Shown piece after piece: positions 6,976 through 14,800 of a stretch of 16,094 nucleotides of DNA. Each line of letters starts with the position of its first letter. Position 1 is the first letter of the stretch. Source of the DNA: Myxococcales bacterium (lineage in GTDB: Bacteria; Myxococcota_A; Bradymonadia; Bradymonadales; Bradymonadaceae); contig SKMT01000012.1 in the NCBI GenBank assembly GCA_007120915.1, positions 1 to 16,094 on the forward strand, in the 5' to 3' direction. A program made the position numbers and the translations under genes. The notes beneath the pieces are model-generated. The model saw only the letters and a list, made by a program, of their open reading frames with translations, was not told the DNA's origin and searched no databases.

Positions 6976-8211
6976 TCATGCCCGCAGAAGGTGTACCGGC
7001 AGTGGGTCACCGGCAGAGAGCTCGCCGCGGCCCTGTTCGACAATCCCCAGGGCATTGCAGTTAGCGAAAAGCGCCGGGTTCCCGGAGCTCTGGTGGGGGA
7101 AGGCATGAAACCTCGGTCCCTGATCACTGTGGGTGAGCTGGCCCGCCAGGTAGGCGCGTCGGCCGCGTGAGCCACGAGCTGACCCGGTCAGTGTAGCCTC
7201 CACCGTCGGGAGTGTGGCCTCGTCGGGGGCGATGCCCTGGGCGGTGCCAACAGCGGGACGTACGAACAACTGGAAGCCCACGAAGGCTGCCCCCGGATTG
7301 CCCGGAAGCCCGATCAGCGGCACCGTCCCTGCGGAGGTGTCGGCGCTGCCAAATGCCAGGGGCTTGCCCGGCTTCATCCGAACCTTCCAGAAGGTCATTC
7401 CTCCGGTCAGCTCGTCGACCACGTCACGCACGTGGTCGTGAGCGCCGACGGAGACGCCGCCGGTGGAGACGACCAGATCGCAGTCATTGACGGCGCGCCG
7501 GTACGTCTCTTCGACGACATCGCGCCGGTCTGCAGCGATGGGGAAGACCACTGGCACACCACCGTGTTCGGCAACCAGTGCTTCGAGCATGTAGGCGTTG
7601 CTGTTGATGATCTGGCCGGGCCCCGGTGTGTCCCCAAGCTCCACCAGTTCGTCGCCGGTGCTGATGATGGCGACGGTGGGCCGGCGGTATACCGAGACCA
7701 CCGAGCGTCCGAAACTGACCAGCATGCCGATTTCAGCACCGCCGATACGTTGGCCGGCATCCAGCGCCGGTTCGCCAGCGGCCAGGTAGGTGGCCTTGCG
7801 ACGGATGTTGGCTCCCTTTGCGCGCCCTGGCTGCTCGTTGACCACGACGGTCTGTTCCCGGTCCTCACACAGCTCACTTCTGACCACTGTATCCGCACCG
7901 TCCGGCAGCTTGGCGCCGGTAGAGATGCGGAACGCCTCGCCGTCGCCGACGGTGGCATCGGAGGGGGCACCGGCGGCGGATTCACCGGTGATATCGAGAG
8001 TGGTCGGCACGGTCTCAATGTCGCTGAACCGAAGGGCGAACCCGTCCATCGCCGAGTTGTCGAACCTCGGCGAATCCTCGGGAGCATCCACAGCGGCGGC
8101 GAGTACCCGGCGGCGGGCATCGGCGAGCTGGACGCGCTCGGCGCCGGTGGTCGGGATGTGGTCTACAATGTGATCCAGGGCGTCTTCGACGGAGATGAAT
8201 CGGCTCATCAT
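6976..8211 (-). CDS. moeA: molybdopterin molybdenumtransferase MoeA
   Basis: 411 residues, normal length for the family. MoeA inserts molybdate into adenylylated molybdopterin in the last step of molybdenum cofactor synthesis in the cytoplasm. Visible family motifs are the N-terminal block PRFDNSAMDGFALR, the acidic TGAKLPDGADTVV segment, STGDELVELGD, the STGGVSVGAHD motif of the cofactor-binding domain and GLPGNPGAAF near the C-terminal domain. The reading starts ATGATG; the first ATG (8211) overlaps the TGA of the upstream lipoprotein gene in an ATGA arrangement, with a GAGG just upstream, so translation is coupled; 8208 is the alternative. No other molybdenum cofactor gene is in the window, and finding moeA as the last gene after two lipoprotein genes is unusual. 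Confidence 0.96.
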   Translation of the reverse strand: MMSRFISVEDALDHIVDHIPTTGAERVQLADARRRVLAAAVDAPEDSPRFDNSAMDGFALRFSDIETVPTTLDITGESAAGAPSDATVGDGEAFRISTGAKLPDGADTVVRSELCEDREQTVVVNEQPGRAKGANIRRKATYLAAGEPALDAGQRIGGAEIGMLVSFGRSVVSVYRRPTVAIISTGDELVELGDTPGPGQIINSNAYMLEALVAEHGGVPVVFPIAADRRDVVEETYRRAVNDCDLVVSTGGVSVGAHDHVRDVVDELTGGMTFWKVRMKPGKPLAFGSADTSAGTVPLIGLPGNPGAAFVGFQLFVRPAVGTAQGIAPDEATLPTVEATLTGSARGSRGRRAYLAGQLTHSDQGPRFHAFPHQSSGNPALFANCNALGIVEQGRGELSAGDPLPVHLLRA

Positions 8212-8444
8212 TCCTCTTCGTCGTCCAGGGAGGTGACCTGCGGGGGAGGTTCATCCCAGTTCGGGTTCGAGCAGGGATGTTCCTGCAGCTCGGAGGAGTC
8301 GGGAGATTCGGTCTGCTGCTCGGTGGGCACAGCGTCGTCGACGGCGCCGTTTCCGGGACAGCCGGTCGACAGCACGACGGCCAAAAGCAGTGCAGCCGCC
8401 GCGATGGCTGTGCGGGCTCGATATGCGAGAAGTGACATGGTCAT
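8208..8444 (-). CDS. small lipoprotein, hypothetical
   Basis: 78 residues. A basic start (YRAR) is followed by an alanine/leucine-rich hydrophobic stretch and the lipobox LSTGC (lipidated C29, or C27 if translation starts at the ATG at 8438). The mature part is about 50 residues, Pro/Glu/Ser-rich and acidic, with a single further cysteine, and ends in DDEEE. No family recognised. Its ATG shares one base with the TGA of the upstream large lipoprotein gene, and its own TGA overlaps the moeA ATG, so it is the middle gene of a coupled three-gene unit. No separate Shine-Dalgarno is evident, which fits coupling. Confidence 0.8.
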   Translation of the reverse strand: MTMSLLAYRARTAIAAAALLLAVVLSTGCPGNGAVDDAVPTEQQTESPDSSELQEHPCSNPNWDEPPPQVTSLDDEEE

Positions 8445-10144
8445 CAGTCGTCGTTGTCGTTATCGCCGTTGTCGTCTTCCGGCTCGAGCTGACAGTCCTC
8501 GTCGTCTCGCTCGTCGATGTGGAACAACGGGTGGTAGCAGTAGTCGCCTGAGACGTCGTCGCCGAAGTCGTAGCGGTACTCTGTGAGGAAGTGGGCCGGG
8601 TCAAGTAGCCAGACACCGGGGGTGAGCTGATTGCCGCCGCGCCAGCGGTACGGCAGGGTGCCGTAGGCGGTGCTATCTTCAGCGCAGAGCGAACTGGACA
8701 TAAGAACGGGGTCGTCACCGGGGCCGACGGGGCGATCCGAGCCCGGGTCGTAGGTGTAGCCGGGGGAGGTGAAGAGCCCGCAGGAGTAGTCGCCGCGGCG
8801 CTTCCAGAAGGGATCGTAGAACGGGGTGAGTTCGTAGCTCATTTCGAGCTGTCCATCCTCTTCTTCGGCGTCGCTGTAGGTGTCGGCGCTGTCACCGGGA
8901 TAAATTACCACGCCGTCACTGCCGGTGAACTGCTCATCACTACCGGTGCAGGGGTTGTACCAGAACGAGGCGGATTCGCGGCTGTACCAGTAGCAGGGAG
9001 CGTGCTCCCCGCTGGGGATGTACAGCGCGAACCGACGGTCGTCTTCGAGCTCGGAGGCATCGAAGACCAGCGGGTTTTCATTCTCCGGTAGCGCTTCAAC
9101 GGGGGAGTCGTCCGGTTTGTAGCTGAGCCGGCGGTCGTCGCTGGAGGACTCGCCGCCGTCGACGCCGTCGACGAACACTACGTCGCCGCTGGCGCGGTCC
9201 ACAACAACGACGATTCCCAGAAAATCGTGTTCATACGTGCCGGACTCGAAGGGGTCGCCGTAAAAACGGCCCGGGTAGTACAGAAGATACTGCAAATAGT
9301 GATGAGTGGAGGTCGATTTGACCGAGTAGTACAGGTGCGCCGGTACGTCGGTGCTGGAGGAGTCGGCGTTCGACAGGTTGTCCTCGGCGTCCAGGTTGCC
9401 GTCGAAATCGACGACGGTGGGAATGTCGAGATGCACGTCCGGCTCTTCGGTGCCATGGGTGCTCTGGTAGACCACCGGGGCGTATTGCTCAGCGAGTTCG
9501 GCCTCGTCTTCATCGGGTTCCCACACAGTGATAAACGCCGAATCAACCTCCTCGCCAGGGAGCAACCCGTTGGTGCCGCGAACATCAGAGGTCGTCCGCA
9601 CCACATAGCGTGACCCTTCGTGGAGATCTTGCTCGGGGGTGAGAACGATCTCGTAGTCGTCCTCGATGTACTCGAACTGAGTGTCGACCTGCTGGTTCGA
9701 TGGATTGCGAAGCTGTACCGAACTGTCCGTCAGATAGGTCTCGGAGATCGCCTGGTCGTAGGTGACTCGAATTTCGGTGTCGACGGCCACACCCGTGGAG
9801 TCCTCATCCGGCGAGATGCTGACCACCTCCGGGTTCTGCGGGGGATCGGTCTGATTGGCGTCGTTGTTGGAGTCGTTATTGGTGTCGTTGTTGGTGTCGT
9901 TGTTGGAGTCGTTATTTGCGTCGTTGTTGGAGTCGTTATTGGTGTCGTTGTTGGTGTCGTTGTTGGCGTTCTGATCGTTTTCGTCGTCGTTTTGATCAGG
10001 GGCCACACAGAGCCCGCCTTCGCAGGATTCACCCAGCGGGCAGTCCGTGTCATCACTACAGGATGCGGAGTCACCACAGCCGGACAACGCCATCGCCACT
10101 ACCATCACCAGGCTGGCTGCAAACCAACGAAATCGAACGCTCAT
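8444..10144 (-). CDS. large lipoprotein with NND repeat, Ig-like domain and Vps62-like region
   Basis: 566 residues. Signal peptide with lipobox LSGC (lipidated C23) followed by a Cys motif CSDDTDCPLGESCEGGLC like those common in myxobacterial surface proteins. Residues about 60-95 are nine NND[T/S/A] repeats, a flexible spacer. Residues about 100-207 (SISPDEDSTGVAVDTEIRV onward) look like a bacterial Ig-like domain of the Big_5 type. The rest, opening with LAEQYAPVVYQ and containing a YLQYLLYYP block and EHDFLGIVVVVDR, recalls the Vps62-type layout; this is a weak resemblance and no catalytic role is claimed. The C-terminus is an Asp/Asn tail. Start 10144 has GGGAGAGG close upstream. First gene of the coupled unit ending in moeA. 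Confidence 0.88.
   Translation of the reverse strand: MSVRFRWFAASLVMVVAMALSGCGDSASCSDDTDCPLGESCEGGLCVAPDQNDDENDQNANNDTNNDTNNDSNNDANNDSNNDTNNDTNNDSNNDANQTDPPQNPEVVSISPDEDSTGVAVDTEIRVTYDQAISETYLTDSSVQLRNPSNQQVDTQFEYIEDDYEIVLTPEQDLHEGSRYVVRTTSDVRGTNGLLPGEEVDSAFITVWEPDEDEAELAEQYAPVVYQSTHGTEEPDVHLDIPTVVDFDGNLDAEDNLSNADSSSTDVPAHLYYSVKSTSTHHYLQYLLYYPGRFYGDPFESGTYEHDFLGIVVVVDRASGDVVFVDGVDGGESSSDDRRLSYKPDDSPVEALPENENPLVFDASELEDDRRFALYIPSGEHAPCYWYSRESASFWYNPCTGSDEQFTGSDGVVIYPGDSADTYSDAEEEDGQLEMSYELTPFYDPFWKRRGDYSCGLFTSPGYTYDPGSDRPVGPGDDPVLMSSSLCAEDSTAYGTLPYRWRGGNQLTPGVWLLDPAHFLTEYRYDFGDDVSGDYCYHPLFHIDERDDEDCQLEPEDDNGDNDNDD
9860..9967 (-). repeat. 12-bp tandem repeat inside lipoprotein gene, 9 units
   Basis: Nine perfect-length 12-bp units, written on the + strand as GTCGTTGTTGGT with changes at few positions, encode NND[T/S/A] on the minus strand. 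The period keeps the reading frame. The unit order shows a higher-order pattern: the run GGA, GGT, GGT recurs (units 1-3 and 6-8), separated by GGA and TGC units, suggesting duplication of a 60-bp block. Changes in copy number would lengthen or shorten the spacer between the lipid anchor and the Ig-like domain without breaking the protein. Confidence 0.95.
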
Positions 10145-10211
10145 AACCTCTCCCTGATCCGTGTCAGAACACTACATTCGGTCATTGACCCGCGGAGTTT
10201 AACAGAAGGCC

Positions 10212-10231
10212 CACGGTGTTGCTACACCGTG
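10212..10231. promoter_or_regulatory. perfect 8-bp inverted repeat upstream of the lipoprotein-moeA unit
   Basis: CACGGTGT, loop TGCT, ACACCGTG. It lies 68 bases upstream of the lipoprotein start, outside any gene, and 4 bases before the heptamer array. It could be a dimeric repressor operator (20 bp, two 8-bp arms) or an RNA hairpin in the leader. There is no T-run, so an intrinsic terminator is unlikely on either strand. The rest of 10145-10211 shows only the ribosome site of the lipoprotein gene. Confidence 0.5.
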
Positions 10232-10235
10232 TAGC

Positions 10236-10368
10236 TGGTTATTGGTTATTGGTTATTGGTTATTGGTTATCGGTTATTGGTTATTGGTTATTGGTTATTG
10301 GTTGTTGGTCGGTGGTTGTTGGTCGGTGGTTGTTGGTCGGTGGTGGGTGGTTGGTGGTCGGTGGTCGG
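10236..10368 (+). repeat. heptamer tandem array TGGTNNN, 19 units
   Basis: Nineteen consecutive 7-base units in perfect register (133 bases). The first four bases are TGGT in all units but the sixth (CGGT). The last three vary: TAT in units 1-9, TGT in unit 10, then alternating CGG and TGT, and finally CGG, GGG, TGG, CGG, CGG. The array is therefore T/A-richer at its left and G-richer at its right. It lies in the gene-free stretch between divergent genes. Because 7 is not a multiple of 3, it produces hydrophobic open frames that I do not regard as genes. Confidence 0.97.
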
Positions 10369-10405
10369 CAATACCTCGTCGTGCGCTTCCAACCACATGA
10401 GGTCA

Positions 10406-10447
10406 TCAACCGATAACCAACAACCAATAACCAATAACCAATAACCA
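10406..10447 (-). repeat. inverted copy of the heptamer array, 6 units
   Basis: Read on the minus strand this is TGGTTAT three times, TGGTTGT, TGGTTAT, then a partial CGGTTGA. It is the reverse complement of the first units of the array at 10236, including the shift from TGGT to CGGT in the sixth unit. The two arms (10236-10275 and 10408-10447) pair over 40 bases with a single mismatch, with about 132 bases between them holding the G-rich units. Confidence 0.95.
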
Positions 10448-10482
10448 ACAGACAGGAATGTTGGGGCTGGGACGTACAGTTG

Positions 10483-10511
10483 TTGTCACACCGGCGAGCG
10501 TGGGGTATGCA
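10483..10511 (+). promoter_or_regulatory. possible promoter for the lolC-like gene
   Basis: TTGTCA (10483-10488) and TATGCA (10506-10511) are separated by 17 bases, upstream of the start at 10573. The -35 box is a good match to the sigma-70 consensus, the -10 box only partial. The region from 10448 to the gene start contains nothing else I can identify. Confidence 0.3.
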
Positions 10512-10572
10512 TTCTGCCCGCTGCGCTCGAATCCATTCCGACAGCCTCAGGTGTGTAAGCCGACGGGAACGC

Positions 10573-11832
10573 ATGTCGTACGAACGCTTCATCGCCATAC
10601 GCCATCTTCGAAGCCGACGGCAGGGGTTTGTCTCCACGATCACAGTGATCGCAATTGTCGGTGTGTTTCTGGGAGTTGCATCTCTGACGAGCGTGCTGGC
10701 CGTGACCGGCGGGTTCCAGGAGGCGTTCCAGGAGCGAGTGCTCGGGGTGAACAGCCACATGATTGTGCGCCAGTTCGGCTCCGATTTTCGGGATTATCGC
10801 GAGGCCCAGCAGACCATCGAGGAGTTCGAAGAGGTCGTCGCTACCAGCCCCTTCGTGTTCCACGAGATGATCGGCAGCCACGCCGGGCGAACCGCCGGGG
10901 TTCTGGTCAAGGGCATCGAGCCTTCGACGGCCGATAAGGTCAGCGATATCCCGGACTACATCGAGGGCGATGTCGATGTGATGGACCTGGAGTACGACCG
11001 GTTTCCCGAGGATGGGCGACAGGAGGTTCCCCGGGTGTTGCTGGGGGCTACGCTTGCCGAGCGGCTCGATGTGAAACCGGGCGACACCGTGCAGTTGACC
11101 AGCCCCCTGGAGGGGATGGCCACCGGTGGGTTCGAGGCGGCCGACGGCCAGCCCTCTACCCAGCAGTTTAAGGTCACCGGCACCTACCGCAGCGGTTTTC
11201 ACGACTACGATGACCGGATGGTGCTCACCGACTTCCGGGCGCTCCAGGAGTTCTTCGACCACGGAGACACGGTCACCGGAGTCGATGTGCGTGTGAAGGA
11301 CGTGTTCGGCGTCCAGGCTCTGACCGAACAACTCCACGAGGTGCTCCCGCCCAGCGACTACCAGATCATGGACTGGCGCCAGATGAACCACAACCTGTTC
11401 ACCAGCCTCGGGCTGCAGCGGTTGGTGCTGGCGATCCTGTTTTTGTTCATCGTGCTCGTGGCGAGCTTCAACATCGTGTGCACCCTGATCATGATCGTGC
11501 TCGAAAAGAACAAAGAGATCGCCATCTTGAAGTCGATGGGGGCGACCAACGGCGAGATCATGAAGACCTTCATGTATCAGGGCAGCATTATCGGGCTGGT
11601 GGGTACGGTCAACGGGTTGATCGGTGGGCTGGTGATCTGCCTGTTGATCCGATCGGCGGACTTCGGTCTGGATCCGGAGGTGTACATGATCGACCACCTG
11701 CCGGTGCGGATTGTCGCCTGGGAGTTCGGGCTTGTGGCCGGGCTGGCGATGCTGATCTGCATCCTGGCGACGATTGGTCCCTCCTGGTGGGCGTCGAGGC
11801 TGAAGCCCGTTGATGGGCTGCGCTACGACTGA
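10573..11832 (+). CDS. lolC: LolC/LolE-type lipoprotein-releasing permease
   Basis: 419 residues, normal length for the family. It is the membrane permease of the LolCDE ABC machine that lifts lipoproteins out of the inner membrane for delivery to LolA. Topology matches: one transmembrane helix near the N-terminus (about 20-44), a periplasmic domain of about 240 residues, then three helices (about 284-309, 337-359, 380-402) with the FtsX-type block EKNKEIAILKSMGATNGEIMKTF between the first two. The N-terminal RHLRSRRQGFVSTIT is typical of LolC/E. Whether it acts as LolC or LolE cannot be decided; many non-enterobacteria use one such protein. The frame is open from 10480 but the ATG at 10573 begins the conserved MSYERFIAIRHL. 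No lolD ATPase gene is adjacent in the window. Heptamer arrays lie on both sides. Confidence 0.9.
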   Translation: MSYERFIAIRHLRSRRQGFVSTITVIAIVGVFLGVASLTSVLAVTGGFQEAFQERVLGVNSHMIVRQFGSDFRDYREAQQTIEEFEEVVATSPFVFHEMIGSHAGRTAGVLVKGIEPSTADKVSDIPDYIEGDVDVMDLEYDRFPEDGRQEVPRVLLGATLAERLDVKPGDTVQLTSPLEGMATGGFEAADGQPSTQQFKVTGTYRSGFHDYDDRMVLTDFRALQEFFDHGDTVTGVDVRVKDVFGVQALTEQLHEVLPPSDYQIMDWRQMNHNLFTSLGLQRLVLAILFLFIVLVASFNIVCTLIMIVLEKNKEIAILKSMGATNGEIMKTFMYQGSIIGLVGTVNGLIGGLVICLLIRSADFGLDPEVYMIDHLPVRIVAWEFGLVAGLAMLICILATIGPSWWASRLKPVDGLRYD

Positions 11833-11880
11833 GTTCGGGTGGTGGGTGTTCGGTGGTGGGTGTTTGGTGTTCGGTTTCGG
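11833..11880 (+). repeat. second G-rich heptamer array between convergent genes
   Basis: The 48 bases between the lolC-like stop and the stop of the kinase-like gene are seven-base units in near-perfect register: GTTCGGG, TGGTGGG, TGTTCGG, TGGTGGG, TGTTTGG, TGTTCGG, then a decayed TTTCGGT whose last base enters the next gene. TGGTGGG is also a unit of the array at 10236, and orientation is the same. It holds three GGG runs and several GG runs. No intrinsic terminator hairpin is visible here. Confidence 0.8.
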
Positions 11881-14800
11881 TTAGGCGGCAGGGGTGATGC
11901 GCATCTGACGCGCAAGTTGGTCGGCGTGATGACGGTGGTGTGCGGCGTCTTCGCTCTTGCCGGTCGCCTCCAGAGCGCGGGCCATCATGTCATGGCCGTG
12001 GTACACGTCGTTGGGCACTCCCCGTTCGGTGGCGCGGCGCAGACTGGCGCGCAGATGGTCGATGGCCTGGTCGACGTTGCGGCCGACGTGGCACTGGGCG
12101 AGAGCCCGCAGGTCGCGAGCACGCTGTTCGCTGAAGTAGTCTCCGTGCTCCCGGGCAAAGCCGATGATCTGGTTGGCCCAGGTGATGGCGTCTTCGTAGC
12201 GTTCGAAGCGCACGCTGGTATCGGCGCGTTCTCGCAGAATTTCGATGCCCAGCGCCGCCAGATCGTGGCTGTTGGCAAGCCCCAGTGCCTGGTCGTAGTG
12301 GCTCTGGGCGTGGTCGGCCTCGCCGAGGCTGGCGCTGAGCCGGGCCCGGGCAATCGCCGCCCGGCAGCGAATGGAGGGATAGGGAACGGCGTCGGCCAAC
12401 TGCTGGAGCGCTTCGACAGGCCGGTTCGCGCGGCGCAACATTCCACGGTCGGCCCACATCTTCGCGGACGCCGCCAGCAGATCGGCGCGGGTTCGCCGCT
12501 CGATGGAGGGGGCGTCCAGGTTGATTGCACTTCCCAGATGGTTCAGCGCAGCCTCCGGGTCACCAAACCGTTCGTACCACCGGGCGAGAGCAAGGGAGGA
12601 GCGGGCCAGCAGGTCCGGGTTCTTGAGGCTTCGTGCCGTCTCGATGGAACGCCGAAAGTTCGCCCGCGCTTCGTCCAGGTCGTCCTGCTGCAGTGCCAAC
12701 TGCCCCACCAGGAGTTGGGAGCGGGCAAAACCGGCGTAGTCGCGCGTCGTCTCGGTGAGCACGGCGAGCGGCTCCAGAAGGTTTCGGCACACGTCGTTGC
12801 GCGCCATCTCCAGAGCCAACTCGGCGGCCTCCAGTACAAAGCGCACTCGGATATGAGGCACGCCCAGCCCGTGCTGGCCCACCAGATCGCTGAGATGCTC
12901 GTAGTAATCGAGTGCCGTGTGTTGCCAGGCGTTTTGTTGCAGCCACTTGCCGTAAGGGTCGGCGAGGTTGAGCAGTTGCCGCCGGTCACCGGCGACGGCA
13001 TACAGCCGCAACAGTGTCGGGGTCAGGCGGGCGGACTCACCGCGGGAGCGCCGGTGCACGTAGTGGCGTGACAGCGCTGCGGCCATGGTATCGAGCTTCC
13101 CGTCATCTCGGGCGGCGCGCCAGGTCAGCCAGTTCGGCACATCCGAGCGGTAACGCCCCCGGCGGGGGATGCGGATGGCCCCCTGGTTGACCAACTCCTC
13201 GGCTGCCGACTCGACCTGCTGGCGCGACATCTCCAGCATGGTGGTCACTGGATGAAGCGCCAGGGGGCGATCGGCGAGCGTCAACAGCGTCAGCAGCCGG
13301 TCCGCCGGCTCCGACAGACCTCGCAGGTCCTCCGGGGTTGGTGGGTCTTCTCCGCTGACATGCAGCGCCTCCAGGTCGCGGGGCTGACCGGCGTCGAAGA
13401 GCTGTCGCATCGAATCTTCGGCGCGGGTGCCCATCACCAGCAGCACCGGAAGGTCACCGATGGAGGCGATCAGGTCGCGCAACACGTTCAGCGACGCCTG
13501 GTCGATGCGTTCGACCCGGTCGACGACCAGCACATAGGGGCCGGTCTCCGAGAGCGCCTCCAGTACCACCCACAGAATTTCAAGGAGGTGGTTCTGACGG
13601 GTCGTCTCATCGACCCGTTCTGCGTCTTCGAGATGCCACAGCCTGGCGAGAGTCTGGCGTGCCGGCTGTGAGACGTTCCAGCCTTCCAGCTTTTGCAGCG
13701 CTTCCTGGCGGTTGTCCGGGCTTTCGGTCACCGTCTGATGGATGGAGCGTAGCACCAGGTCGCTGAACACGCCGAAGGGGCGGAACCGATCATCGTCGGA
13801 GGTGTGGATCAGCCCGGCGCTTGCGCCCGAGCGCTGGTCGACGGCATCGACGAGGCGGTCGACCAGAACCTGGCGGCCCCGTCCCATTCTCCCCGACAGC
13901 AACACCGCTTTACCCCGGCCACCGACGACGGACTGAAAGATCTCTTCGAGCGTCCCGGGCAACGGCGGACCCTCCAGCGCAGCAGCTCCCCGGCGCAGAT
14001 GGCTCGACGGAAGTGCATCCTGCGTCTTCTGCTCGACTTCTTTCGGCTGGGAGTCGCCGTGGAATGCGCCGCCCTGTTCGAAGGCGCTCTCGAACTCGGT
14101 GCGGCTGATCTCGTCGAGGCCCACCTCCATGGTCGCTTCCTCGATCAACTCGTCGTCGCTTTGTTCGCGTTGGCGAAGCTCCTGCATCGTCAACGCCAAC
14201 TGACGGTTGTCCGCCTGCAGGTTGTTGCCGAACAGATAGCCGATCAACTCCTCGTACAACTGCCCGCAGTTCTGGGCCCGGCCCGCCGGGTCCAGCGCCA
14301 GCATCGACTCCAGAATCTGATGGAGTTCGCGGGGAATATCGGCGTGCTCGGTGATGGGCGGGATCCGTCGCTCGGTGGCGCGCCGCTGCACCTCATCGGC
14401 GTCATCGGCGCGGTAGGGGTGAAACCCGGTCAGCATCTCATAGAGCACCAGCCCGAGGCTGAAGATGTCGCTTTTGCGGCTGTAGGGCTGACCGGCGGCG
14501 ACCTCCGGGGCGGCATAAAGCACGCGGTCGATGATGTCCTGGTCGTCGATCGGATCGATCGCTTCCATCGCCCGCGACAGCCCGAAGTCGGTGATTTTGA
14601 CCTCTCCGTCGTAGGAGAGCATGATGTTTTCGGGGCGCATCGACCGGTGGATGATATTCAGGTTGTTGAAGTTAAAGTCCTTCTGGCGGTGCGCGTAGTC
14701 GAGGGCTTTGGCGATTTCGGCAGCGATAAACACCGACATTTCATCGGGCCAGGGATGGTCAAAGCGCTGGGCCAGGTTCATCGCCCGGGCCAGATCGAGC

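Noticed and set aside
10216..10416. Hydrophobic peptide frames (GYWLLVI repeats) across the heptamer array
   Set aside because: A 7-base repeat gives the same 7-residue peptide in all three frames. There is no Shine-Dalgarno and no conserved end, so it is a product of the repeat.
10236..10447. CRISPR array
   Set aside because: The units are contiguous 7-mers without spacers, there are no cas genes, and the second block is inverted.
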